NCBI GenBank assembly: GCA_012845835.1
Contig: JABAKD010000009.1
Span: 18,239,318-18,303,317 of the forward strand
DNA from: Undaria pinnatifida
Taxonomy: Eukaryota; Sar; Phaeophyceae; Laminariales; Alariaceae
Direction: 5' to 3'
Length of the DNA stretch: 64,000 nucleotides
Position numbers and translations under genes: made by a program
In this document: piece after piece, positions 21,389 through 32,295 of the stretch
Layout of the letters: every line of letters starts with the position of its first letter
Numbering within the stretch: the first letter of the stretch is position 1
Notes under the pieces: model-generated
Database searches by the model: none
What the model saw: the letters and a program-made list of their open reading frames with translations, nothing else
What the model was told of the DNA's origin: nothing

Positions 21389-22030
21389 ATGAGCAGTATT
21401 GCAGTAACACTAAGATATTCACAGATAGATTATATACTTACGGTAGCATTAGGCCTACCAAATAGGAAACGTCCTACTTGTGAACAAATGATTAAGCGGG
21501 AGGGGGGGGAGGGGGGCATATATATTGGAATGCATCCGGAGCACATACTAGACGACGAGGGTGAACAGGTTGCGAACCCTGTATCTATCACCAAAGAACA
21601 AAGAGGGCAAACGGTGCATTTTTTAGATATGGAGGTTCTTCAAAGCACGCCGGGAGTGTCGCAAATTCGTATGTATGATGAACGGGACCACATAGCGACG
21701 TTGAAGCAGTACCGTAGATACCCCCACATTGAAACACGATTATAAAAAAAATGCTCGTATGCGACCCTTCATTGCCAACTTTGTCGATTTGCAATTAGGT
21801 GTTCGGAAATTCATTTCTTCCAGGTAGCAGCAGCTAAATTGATGAAGGACATGATTCGACATGGCTAGGTCAAGGAACGCTTACGGAGCAAACTCGATTA
21901 TTTCCGAAACGCATTTTTCAAGAACTCGCCGATAAAGCCGACTATAAAGAGAGTGCATGACCCGGTTGTACATGACAAGTATTGGTGGTTGGTCACTGAG
22001 AGGGTTTGGAGATGCATCGAGGGGGAAGGT
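21389..22030 (+). pseudogene. probable reverse-transcriptase element remnant
   Basis: The 118-residue frame to 21745 contains QTVHFLDMEV followed by IRMYDERDH and YRRYPHIETRL. The order FLD(L/M), then MYDKRD-like, then a YP/FPH motif recalls the C-terminal part of reverse-transcriptase proteins of integrase-free retroelements. Past the TAA, other frames keep weak resemblance (AAAKLMKDMIRHG and RLRSKLDYFRNAFFKNS, 21830-21960) but with stops. I read this as a decayed fragment. The family assignment is from memory of motif order only. The alternative is an unrelated short gene. Confidence 0.35.
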
Positions 22031-25000
22031 CAAGCACCCTGGCATGGCAGCCTGCTGAGTACTGAGTGAGTACGTCTGTGTATGTTACATGATTGTTAAG
22101 AACGGTTGATTGGATTGCAAGTTATTCAGGTTTTATGGGAATGGCCACTTCGCCTGTCCCTCAGGCTTTTATTGTTGTAGAGTGTCACATAGCGTAATGA
22201 ACAACCGCCGTATTGTGGGAATGGATAGATACGAGAGTGAGGTGTTTGTATGTGCATGGAAAGGTGGAGACATACTCACGTAGGCATGGCTGTATACATT
22301 AGAGTATGGGAGTGCAATGCACCCCCGTACCTGAGTAAACAGCATACTATATGTGTTTATATATTTTGTGCGGACATGTTACGATATGAGGTACGTATAT
22401 GTAGTGTAAGGTCATGGGCACGTGGATTCGAGCTAGCCTGTGAGTGTGTGTAGCCTGTGTATGCCGATTTGTGGGTGTTTGTGGGTTTGGAAGCGGGTGT
22501 ATATGAGTATGGAAGTGTTTAAGCTACGCACACAGGTTACAAGAGCTTTGTTTAATATGTGACCGAAGACGTCACGGTATATTTGAGAATTACAATAATG
22601 TGAATTATAAGCAGTGTTCGCCTTTGACATTATCATGCGTTATTTTGCCCTCTCGACGAAGTCGATTGCGGAATGAATGACTGCGACAGCGACCCAAATA
22701 TGGGTGATATGGGGTTGACTGCTATATACTACCTGGTAGGAGTTATACCATCCCAAAGCGTACATTCATGACATATACACCAAACACATTATTTAAGTAA
22801 GGAGCGAAGCATTTGAACGATTGAAAAACGCCGAAAATCATGCTTAACATGGAAGGTTAACAAAAATACCGAACGGTGCTGAGGCAATATCACCCCGAAA
22901 TGCAATACTTATACGGCACAACTAGGATTCCATATGATGTGTCCTTTTCTCGTCGAAAGTCGATCGAGACTGGAAATCCACTTCGTATCCCTACTGTTTG
23001 GGTAGAAGGAGCTGGTCGTCGGCTTCATCCCCAATCATTTCATACACATCCGCCGCGTTAAGCCAGCCCAAATTATAACATTTTGATATACACATACATA
23101 CTCGTGCTGAGGTAGCACGATACGTGATTTTCACTAAACCTCCCAGCTCATTACATGTCACCAGCCAATACGTCGGGGCCCAGCGATCGCACTGATGAAC
23201 CGGTATCCACGGTTTAGCGAACTTTTCCAACCGTTACCCCAGATCCGAAGCAACACGTTCAACAACTTCGTCCACATCCATGTACTCACTAAGCATATTA
23301 ATTACTTATGTATAAGAACTACTCGTAAACTTTCAGTTTAAGGTTTCAACCCTAGTCTCGCTCTGTATTTATATATTCACCCCACACCGTTTTGGGAAAA
23401 TAATGTATACACACATAGTCAAAATATGAACAGTAACGATATTATAATCGTATTATAATACCATTACAATGGATAGTTGTCAAGGATGGTTATTGTACAT
23501 GTATCCTCAGGGATAATTATGCATTCAACCATACTTGACAAAAGCCGCGAGGGGGAACGTTGAAAATCCCAAACGTCCCTCGCACCTTTGTTCTTAGTCC
23601 CCCGAAAAAGCTTTCTCGGCGTACACAAACACATTTTGCAGCTATACAAAACAATCCCCCATTTCCCCCCTCGCCCCCACACACACATAAAATGGAAAAG
23701 ACCACCGTAAAACACTACGTATTCGAAAACACCACTTTGAAACAACGCGTCAACGAAGTCGAGAAAATCAGGCAAAGCATACACATGTAACAACAACCAC
23801 CGGGATATAAATTCTCAAATCATGAGGAAGTTCGCACACTAAAACCACATATGCGTTCACACACGAACTCCAGTCAAAATATGAAACCCATATACCCTGT
23901 GTTTTCCAAACTGAGGTCCTTCCGCGTGAACATCACATAGGCTACATATCGCTTTAGGAAAAAAATAAAATGCGTTAAACTGTTAATTGCCAAAGTAACA
24001 GGTTTATCGAGGACGCAAGAGCAAATAGACCGAGAGACAAGGTAATCGATGCAGCGCCTTTCATAACAGCCTTCGCCCACCACACCACCTCCTTGGAATT
24101 GGTTTTGGGTATCCGCGAACTGGGTCCACCACGTACCCGCAGTGTCTTAGGTGGAGTAAGGAGCGGCAGTAAAAACCAAGTGCGCTGCTCGATAACCTGA
24201 TCCTGACGGTTGGTATACTGAGCAATCTCCGGGCCGCGTCTCCTCTGTATCAGGTGTGTGAAGAATTTTCATTTTTCATTTTCAAGAAAGCGGTTGCGTT
24301 GATATATGCTACCTGGTGTGATATAGAAGAAAGAAACAACACTCAACGATAATCCACTACATGCGAGGGCATGTTGTCGTGAGCACTACTCACACGAGCA
24401 TCAGACGTGGACGCGACATCTACAGGACCACAACATGTTCGACGACATGGAAATATAGGACGTATAATCGTATACTATCCAATGTGAAAAGGAATTACAG
24501 GCATATATGTTAAATTTGTGATGAACCACACTACTAACCTATTAACCGTACGTAGGGTATTTCGTAGGTACGGTCTGCATGATCGCCTCGCAACCTGTGC
24601 CGAACGAAGTAACATGTGCCGAACGAAGTAGGAACGTATTCGAGCGTGGACACATCAAGGGTCCCTTTAGAACATTTAAGCCCGTGTGCTGATGTGCACT
24701 TCTCCCCCTCGTGTTCTTCCCCTCGTGTGTATTGGCGGTGGCATTACATGACCACATAATCTTGCTTGCTGTATTTGCAATGTGTATCTCTGTCTTGTAA
24801 TTGTTGACCTCAGAGCCCCACATCGGCAAGGTTATTGATTTTCCTGGATGTATATGGGTGAAATATCAGTTTAGCGTCAAGATCACACATGTATAGTATC
24901 TGGCACGCAGTTTTAGTCGTAATGGTGTATGTACCCTCCGTTCCCCGCCACGTCATATAATTTTCCTTCCTTCCACTTCATAGCTTTATCTTTGAAATAG

Positions 25001-25130
25001 CGGGCATCTGCGCATGACACGTAGGTAGCATAGTTTCTATCATCCACCTCCCTCCCCCGCCACCATCACCACACACGCACGCACCCCCCCCCCCCCCCCC
25101 ATCTCCCGCTGCCTCACCTACAATTAAATC
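22031..25130. other. long stretch without recognisable gene
   Basis: About 3.1 kb, A/T-rich in places. GT-rich sequence at 22420-22520 and a C-rich run at 25083-25100 were noted. Small frames occur on both strands but none has a domain, an obvious exon boundary or a partner elsewhere in the window. Confidence 0.35.
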
Positions 25131-25600
25131 TGCTAGAGTACTGAAAACTACCAAACAGGTGACATCACCTTATTACCTATCCAGCCAGCCAAGCCGTAGC
25201 TCCAATTCATTTACCCCCCCCCGCCCCCCGCCCCCTTCCTTCCCCGCCACCTGCACCATCGCCTAGAGCTAGCACGTATAGTAAGTTCCTCCCATGTATA
25301 CATTTATGCGACCTAAAGCAGTTGGAATCCCCCCCCCCTCTTCGTTTTATTCTCTCCCATGGCCCCACATAAAATCAAAGTCTGCCAGAGCAATAAACAC
25401 TATCAGACAGGTGATACCACCTCATTACCTTTCTAGCCATCCATACCGTAGCTCCAATTATTTCCCCCTTCCGCCCCCCGCCCCCGTCCCCTCCTTCCCC
25501 GCTACCTGCACCATCGCCTAGACTTAGCACCACGCGTATAGTAAGTTCCGACCAGGTGTGCATATATGCGATCTAAAGCGGTTGGAATTCCCCCTTCCCC
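25131..25600 (+). repeat. tandem duplication (~252-bp period) with C-rich tracts
   Basis: CTGCTAGAGTACTGAAAACTACC..ACAGGTGACATCACC (from 25130) and CTGCCAGAGCAATAAACACTATC..ACAGGTGATACCACC (from 25382) start the two units. Both continue TATTACC..CCGTAGCTCCAATT, a CCCCGCCCCC tract, CACCTGCACCATCGCCTAGA, CGTATAGTAAGTTCC and ATGCGA(C/T)CTAAAGC.GTTGGAAT. Diverged copies. Confidence 0.8.
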
Positions 25601-25644
25601 CCCCGCCCTTCGAACATTCCGCCCTCCCCTCACCGGTTGTACGA

Positions 25645-25740
25645 CTTACAGGATATACATGGTAAACCGATGCATTCCTTCCTCAACTGTCAGATTTGTC
25701 CCTGTAAAAGGGTTTATAGTTTCCGCGCACTGATTGAATT
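25645..25740 (-). repeat. MITE-like family, 3' end fragment
   Basis: CTGTCAGATTTGTCCCTGTAAAAGGGTTTATAGTTTCCGCGCACTGATTG-type sequence matches the end of the 25824-26091 copy. The rest is absent and runs into C-rich sequence. Confidence 0.7.
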
Positions 25741-25823
25741 CCCCCCTCCCCCCCCCACTCCTCTTTTTTTATTTTTGAACTCCACCCTCACCTCACCGGT
25801 TACACGACTTCCAGGATATACTT

Positions 25824-26091
25824 GATAAAACTGACGCATATACTTCCACAGCTGTCAGATTTTGTCCCCCTCAAAAACGGGTTTTATAGTTTCCGCGCAC
25901 AGATTGGTTAACATCCCTCTGTTGACCCTGGTACAAGCTACGGTGTAGTTCCAAGGGGAGTCGCCGACCTATATCCTTAATGAGGGCACACACCCAGTAA
26001 TACGCGCGATCGGAGTATCACACACAGTTTGCAAAGATGAGTTTCGACGAAATCTTCGATCTCACAGCTGGAGTGTATTTTTATTTTTATA
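25824..26091 (-). repeat. MITE-like family, complete copy (minus)
   Basis: On the plus strand it runs from ATAAAACTGACGCATATACTTCC through GTCAGATTTTGTCCCCCTC, GTTTCCGCGCACAGATTG, GTTGACCCTGG, GGGGAGTCGCCGACCTATAT, GCGCGATCGGAGTATCACAC and CGATCTCACAGCTGGAGTGT to TTTTTATAATA. About 268 bp. It is a close relative of 20270-20510 and 60105-60375 in sequence and length. Confidence 0.8.
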
Positions 26092-26119
26092 ATATTAGTT
26101 TGGTGCAGCCAATTACGCC

Positions 26120-27215
26120 TCATTTATAACACGCTGGCATTCCGACCTTCAACTATCGGGGGCCTCAGAGACAGCGTGTATTTACGCATACTGTCGCATC
26201 CACAGCAGCTCGTGATTATAATCAGATTCATTGGCCGTCCGCACTTTTTCAACGTGGGAGTGCCAATTTTTATAATTATTTTCTTTTTTTTAGTGGGTTG
26301 TGAAGCGCCGTATCTTCGATCCATTTTCCGAATTTTCCGGATGGATTTAGTTCCACCTGATATTTCTATGAATCTGCTTATATACGGTGCTTCAGGGTGG
26401 GAGAGTGTTATGATATTCCCTTTCCCCCGTTTAGGCGTTGTGATTTATGGCAGTTGCCCACTTTTTACCTGGCAGGCTATCGCCTGCCTGAACGAACCCC
26501 CCCCCCCCCCCCCCGCCCCTTCGGTCAGAAGGCATTGGGCGGGCAGCAAGCAATCAATACAAGATACCAGGTGTACAACATCCACGCAACCTTCGTGTGA
26601 GTGATCGGTACACTGTCAGAGGCAGCCCTGCATAGCAGTAGTCGGTCCCTAGGTCCATACTGCCCCACATTAATACAGAGGTCTACAACTCGACTTCGGG
26701 GTGCTGCAATGGTCGAAAATCTTCGAACTTCAGCCATAAGACACGAAATAAAACTAAAACAATCCCAAAATAAACGTTTTCACTTGACTTGAGGACGGCC
26801 ATGCATACATCTCCTTCCAAGCAACCACAGCCCGTGAATTGAGGCACGCTCACTATCAGGTGTGTGAAGGCGTCGGGTGTGCCGCGGGCAGCAGTCGCAG
26901 GTAACCAGAAATGGGTCACGAGGTGATTTCGTGAGGTCAAAGTTGCCAGCCAGCATCACCAAAAAGTCGAGAATTTGCTCCAAAATCCACCATTTATTTT
27001 ATACGTTTGCGAGTTACTACGTACTACGGCTACAGAATGTACGAAGAAAAGTTAGCTGAGGTTTTCGCGGACCCTTGTAAACACAGTCTATGCGTTCGTA
27101 CCCGAACAAAGTGCAGGTGGGAAAATTCGCGGCTGTTTGAGGTAGTCAAGTATTGGGCTAGAAAAGGGTGAAGGAGGGGCGAAAAGGCTCTGAATTCTTC
27201 ACAAAAAAAAGTCAT
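26120..27215 (+). repeat. dispersed repeat, copy 1 (partner 47585-48290)
   Basis: Matches 47585-48290 in the same orientation: TCCACAGCAGCTCGTG, GGCCGTCCGC.CTTTTTCA, TGGTCGAAAATCTTCGAA, CACTTGACTTGAGGACGGC, CACTCACTAT.AGGTG.GTGA, GTTGCCAGCCAGCATCACC and TCGTACCCGA.C.AA.TGCAG. This copy carries an extra ~300 bp (about 26276-26575) with a poly-C run that the other copy lacks. Function unknown; no coding frame is shared. Confidence 0.8.
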
Positions 27216-28224
27216 TTTCGGTGATTCGAGAAAAATGGATCTTCCTTGTAAAACTATTAACTCTATTTCTAAGTTGTTTGCGCCTACTTGACAGAATATT
27301 CCTTAAGGATCCCCCGCGACCTCAAGCTATGTCCACAGTACTATGCATGGTACGCCAGCGTAATTGATGTGTGTTAGGACGACCACATTCTAAACCCTTT
27401 TTGGCCGATTCTTACACAGTCGGATCCGTTAGTCGAAAACGGCCCTTTTCGACTACAGCCCGAATCGCAACTACAAATCGGGCTTCCTCCACAGCCGAAA
27501 AAGAGTTTTTCGACTCAACTTGTGTAGGCTAGGCGATTTGACTGGCAGATCCAGTCGAAAAAGTTGTTTCCACAGGATATTTCGACTGGATCTGCAAGTC
27601 GAGAAAATCAGCCGAAAACGTATTTTTGAACCTATCGCGTCGCTCATCCCACCAAACACACACCCACACGCCCACACACCCATATACCAGGTACCACACA
27701 GCAGAATCAAACAACAGCGCCGACGCTTGCTTGGCTGCTATCACTGCTGCTGCTTCTCGCCGCAATTCCGCGTGGCGCATTCCTAGCTCTGCCCGCCAGC
27801 AGCGTGTATCAAACGATGGCAGCAGCGCGCGGTATCGATGCCATTTTGCCCACAAGGGCTACGCCTGCTGTAGCTTTCGCGGCCCTCGGCTGAGTGCAAT
27901 GCCTCGAATGTAGCTTTGGCGGCTTTCGGCTAAGTCCAACGCCACCAACCCGCTTCGACAAGAGCTCGTCGCGCGCGAAGCACGCGTTGCTCGCGGAAAA
28001 TGCACGAAGCACAGAGCTTGCAACCGACATTCGACTGCCATACAACAGTACTCCCTCACACCAATCGCCTTCAGAAAGAGCACAAAAACTAAAAAATCTG
28101 CTCGATTGACGGTAAGAAGGAGGCCCTGAAAAATCCAGTTGAAAGAAAATCCAGGCGGAAAAGACCCTTTTCGGCTCATGGACCCAGCTGTATAAGAATT
28201 TTCCTTAGGGTTTAGTTTCTTTTC
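27216..28224. other. no recognisable gene; contains hairpin
   Basis: About 1 kb. The TTCGACT/AGTCGAAA motif recurs at 27432-27600. Frames at 27520-28179 on both strands overlap and show no domain. Confidence 0.35.
27540..27600. repeat. near-perfect inverted repeat around TTCGACTGGATCTGC
   Basis: Arm GACTGGCAGATCCAGTCGAAA (27540-27560) pairs with 27580-27600 with one mismatch, loop 19 bases. Further AGTCGAAA motifs lie at 27431-27520. A transcript would fold stably. Nothing identifies it as a known RNA. Confidence 0.8.
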
Positions 28225-29035
28225 TGGTGAGACCTATGAGAATGGAAAGCCGATAGTTTGGCCTAAAAGTTTGCAAACTTTTTCTTGGGGATATTTGCTG
28301 AAAGACTCCGGGTAACGTCGCTATGGGGAAAATATGACTATTTTTTTTTTTCTGGCTCTTTTTTGGGTCATGCGGCCCAACAGGTCATTTTGTCTATTTT
28401 TCATCAAGCCTTGATCAACACTGCCCACCAAACACGATTGACCTTCGATCTCGAGATAGAGACAACCCATCGTCACTCCTCTTTGTTCTGGACAAGGCCA
28501 CATGAGTGTAGGTGACAGAGCGTTCATCTCGATCCATGCCCTAGGGCGTGAGAGGTTGGTTGTGTTGTTCTGTGTTCTTCCGTCAAATCCTCTCAAAATT
28601 CTGTTTTTCGCCCGTTGGGAGACGCTAGAGTTTTGGTCTTAGTTTTCTACACATCAGCCGCCAAATGTGTGCTTAACAGAAGCCTGATCGGCGCCCGCCA
28701 CAAATCACCGGCCGTAGAGTGGGCGCTCTACCCCAAGGGGGGATCGGAGCCCCTAACGAACTCGCCACGTTCAGAGTTCACGACGCTGTCGTTGATTTCG
28801 TCGAACGAAGTGTGTGGCGAACACGACATTGCGCCGCGTCTAATTCAAGATCTGCGTGAGAATTTCTCAGGCCGATGTTGGTCAAGATCGCCGCGAGAAA
28901 TCGTTTCTTTCCAGAATTCTGGAAAGTTTCAAAAAGTACTTCTACCAAATTGAGTCCGTAGGCGACCGTTCAGGCAAAGTTTGGCTGGGATCTTCGGGAA
29001 TTATGAACTTTTGGCCTTCCACTGCCACCGATCTT
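28225..29035 (+). repeat. dispersed ~814-bp repeat, copy 2
   Basis: Inverted partner of 12445-13258, 15 kb away. The 112-residue plus-strand frame at 28615-28953 and the minus-strand frame at 28321-28596 correspond to frames of the first copy. Flanks differ: the hAT insertion and inverted arms of copy 1 are absent here, so the repeat moves or was copied independently of them. Confidence 0.85.
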
Positions 29036-29039
29036 AAGG

Positions 29040-29160
29040 GCATTTCTGACAACACTTTTTTGGCAAGTTTCTTGCCAATTTGGTAAGTTTTTGGAAATTT
29101 GGACCTGCCAAAATAGCAAAAAACTTGCCAAACGTTTGTTTTGGATATTTTCGTTCCGCT
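29040..29160. repeat. TTGGCAAG/CTTGCCAA palindrome cluster
   Basis: TTGGCAAG-TTT-CTTGCCAA (29060-29078) is a perfect 8-bp hairpin. More CTTGCCAA and TTGGCAAG copies follow to 29175. Similar motifs with TGCCAAAATAGCAA recur at 30460-30600, so this may be another decayed dispersed family. Confidence 0.55.
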
Positions 29161-29197
29161 TCGTTGGCAAGTTTTTGGAAAGAGTCTATGGAGGGTT

Positions 29198-29279
29198 TCC
29201 TGCGGAAACCTACAGATCAGTGATGGTTGAGGTGGTTGCGGAAACCTACAGATCAGTGATGGTTGAGGTGGTTGTAGAG
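29198..29279 (+). repeat. 36-bp tandem repeat, two copies
   Basis: GCGGAAACCTACAGATCAGT..GGTTGAGGTGGTT is present twice in a row with no differences seen (period 36 bp). Confidence 0.9.
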
Positions 29280-31092
29280 TAAATCGAGAGTATATAACGC
29301 CTTCCAGGTCCGATAGGAATAATCCCTGCGGTGTATTTGGAAACCTCTTTTTTCCATCACCACAAAGGTATCCCCCCTACGAATTTCTGGGAAAATTCTT
29401 GCTCGAAATGTCCGGCAAAATATTTGCATAACACAGCAGAAATCAATTCGCCTTCTTCGTAGATCGGGATGTGTCCTAAAAACTGGGGACATACGGCGTT
29501 CGTTGTGTGGGCAACCCTCGAGATGCATTGGAGTAGTACTACCGTGTGCGCACGTGCGCGGCCCTTCACAGAACTCCACCCGTGCTGCTGTACGGCAGCC
29601 TTTCACACATGGTTGACATCTGTCGCTAGGACGCGCGAATGTGCGCACCTGAGCATGACGGTAGCGGGAAACTCGAGAGACATACATGATGGGCCAAACA
29701 GTGGCGGGCGTGTGGCGACACACACAACAGGACGAGAGCACGAATGTGTGGCGACAAAGGCGAACAAGACACAGCAGTAGTAGTGGCCCACCACAGCACA
29801 GCCGTGAGAGCCCTCCCGGCCTTTCTGTGATGGCAGCCATATCCACCTTGTGTCCGTGCCCGACAGGGCTGGGTGGTGATTGGTGTAGAGCGTTTGGAGG
29901 AGGTGATATCATTGTTTGGGGAGGGTGGGATGTGTGAGGCAATGGAAACTGGCTTGCTGCTTGCAGGATTAAGGATCAACTTCAACCAAAGAGCCCCCCT
30001 CGCAGAATTTATAACGCCCTATGTTGTGGTTTTGAGATTTGCCATTTCAATTGCCATTTTAGGCCATTAACGCCAACGCAAGGTGGTATGAACCAGGCCA
30101 CCCCACGACGCGCCACGCTAGACTTGCTCTAACTTCTGCAGTAGAGGGAGATACGAAGGATACACGGTGCCATTGGCAGCAGCTATGATAGGGTTGGCGA
30201 CACTAGCCGTGAGCCCCTGTGGATGCCACATAGGCGTCGTTTTGAGCGGGTGCTGAAGCATCATCAAAAACAGCAGCCGCCGTAGCTTTTCCCAGGTGAA
30301 TTTGGCCGGGCTAGAAGGACTGCAAGCCTCTGAGGTACATGGTATGTGCCTGGAGTCCTTTCTGCGCCAGCATTTCCTCTATAGAGAGCGTCGGCGTGCC
30401 GCCGGCTCCCTGCTGCTGCTGCTGCTGCTGTGAGGGGTTTGAATACAATCTGGGTGCGCTATGATGAGAAAACCTGCCAATTGTTTCCGAAAACTTGCCA
30501 AACGTGCAGTGTTTCGCGATAGAAGGTTTTGTCGTCTTTTTGAAAAGTATCGTCGATTTTCTCTTGCCAAAATAGCAAGTTTTTGAAAATTTCGTTCGGT
30601 CGTCAGAAACGACTCTTTTTCCCCAGATGGCTACCTTTTCTTGCAACCGGCTTTTTTAAACGGTTTTTTCAAACGGTTTATTTTTATGACGTTTTTTTAC
30701 CGCAGCTGATAACTTCCGCTTCGGGGGCCCGACGGCCACCCGCTCGCGGCGGTGGCCCCGCACGTGTCACCCTCCGCCATCTGGGAAGTCTCGCGGTTCT
30801 GCTCGCTGAGCTCGCCGAGCAATCCCGGCAAAAGTCGCAAAAAAATGGCATTATTTGCTCGAAGCCTGAAGTCCCTGCATTGAAGATAAACGCGCTCAGC
30901 ATGCTGATGCAGTCCAGTATATACTGGTGGCTATTGCCTTATTGCAAGTAAAAAAAAACTACTTGTCGAAACAGTATACCAATCGCTTGACCAAGTTAAA
31001 AAACAATCAACATAACTGACACTACTAGTTGTGACGGAAATCAACACGCACAATCAACGTACCAGGTACAAGGTGATAATTGTTTTTTACCT
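29280..31092. other. no recognisable gene
   Basis: About 1.8 kb. The 229-residue minus frame (29253-29942) is Cys/Arg/His-rich and overlaps other open frames on both strands, without a domain. (CTG)7 occurs near 30410-30430. Confidence 0.35.
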
Positions 31093-31720
31093 GAAAAAAA
31101 TGAAGAAATCACTTCATCTGTGAGATCGACCAAAAAGGCTCTTGATCGAAACTCAGCTTTGCAAGCTGCGTGTGATGCTTCGATCGCGCGTGTCACGGGG
31201 TGTGTATACCCTTGTAAAGGATACAGGTCGGTGACTCCCCTGCTAATGCCAGGGTCAACAGGACTAGGACGTTCAACCTTGTGCTGCGCACGGAAACTGT
31301 ATAACCCGCATTGAGGGGGATACCACCAGACATCTGTGGAATTCGGTATGCATGAAACAATAATTGTTATAGTGTGAGTTAACTTTTGGAGTGGGCTACT
31401 TGAGTCTACCGGGTTCGTACACGAGTTCCTGTGTGTACTCCCTGTATATGTGCAGGCCAGCGGAGGTCCAGCCCAGGCCTGATGCTCGGGTTGTTAGTGC
31501 TGTCGAGTCATGATGGAACATGCGGTGGACGTCGATCGCTACTGTTCCGAAGTGATCTCTCTTCTGCTCTTGATGTAATGCAAAGGTACACTCACACACC
31601 TGTAGTATTGATAGAATGAAAACCGACGAGTGAGATCTGGCGTTCTGCATCAGGCGTCGGGCGGTGCACACTTGACCCTAAAGCTCTTCGAATGCTCATC
31701 TCACTCATTACCAGGGAATG
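31093..31720 (+). repeat. dispersed ~620-bp repeat copy 1, led by MITE-like copy
   Basis: 31093-31330 is a MITE-like family member (CTGTGAGATCGACCAAAAAGG, AGCTTTGCAAGCTGCGTGTGA, GGATACAGGTCGGTGACTCC). The following 390 bp (TATGCATGAAACA, GGCCAGCGGAGGTCCAGCCC, GAACATGCGGTGGACGTCGA, GCACACTTGA.CCTAAAGCTC) match 44115-44510. The pair therefore spreads as one larger unit. Confidence 0.85.
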
Positions 31721-32160
31721 AATACAGAAACTTAAGCGTGGATCCGAAACGCCCAGACCCCTGCACTCCTACAGATGGAAGCTCTTGCGCTAATACTGAA
31801 TGATCAAAAGTGCGTGTCGCCGAATAGCCGATTGTTTTTGCTAATCCAGAAAGCCTTCGTGGTCATTTCCGGGTGGAGCACCCCCAGGCCACAAATGGTA
31901 GCTCACCCGTGTAAAGGTGTTGGGGAAGGTCGGAATTCATATCGTGAAAACCACGGAACGACTTCCTCTATAATTCAAGAAAATTAAACTGTTTGAATCT
32001 TAATCAAGACTACATTAAACAAGAAATTCCCAGATGGGTCGATTCCTCCGAAGAGTCGACGTATTATAACGGGCATCAGTAAAAGCGCGAGTCGTACATG
32101 GCCATCAGTTTTATCGGGACACTCAGGCTACCTCGTGGGGCCATCACTGAGCACTTGATA
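31721..32160. other. no recognisable feature
   Basis: About 440 bp of sequence without a recognised gene or repeat. Confidence 0.3.
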
Positions 32161-32295
32161 TGTTTAAAAAATGAAAAAATACACTTCAGCTGTGAGATCG
32201 ACCAAAAAGGTTTTTGATCAAAACTCAGCTTTGCAAGCTGCGTGTGATACTTCGATCGCGCGTGTTACGGCGTGTTTATACCCTCGTGAAGGAGA
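32161..32295 (+). repeat. MITE-like family, truncated copy
   Basis: AAAATACACTTCAGCTGTGA, GATCGACCAAAAAGG and TTTGCAAGCTGCGTGTGATA match 43910-43985. Similarity ends after CCCTCGTGAAGGA at about 32292. Confidence 0.8.

Noticed and set aside
29357-29569. Minus frame with IPIYEEGELISAVLCKYFAGH, faintly like the start of TniQ-type proteins
   Set aside because: Resemblance is limited to a few residues, the frame is 70 codons, and no transposition genes lie nearby.
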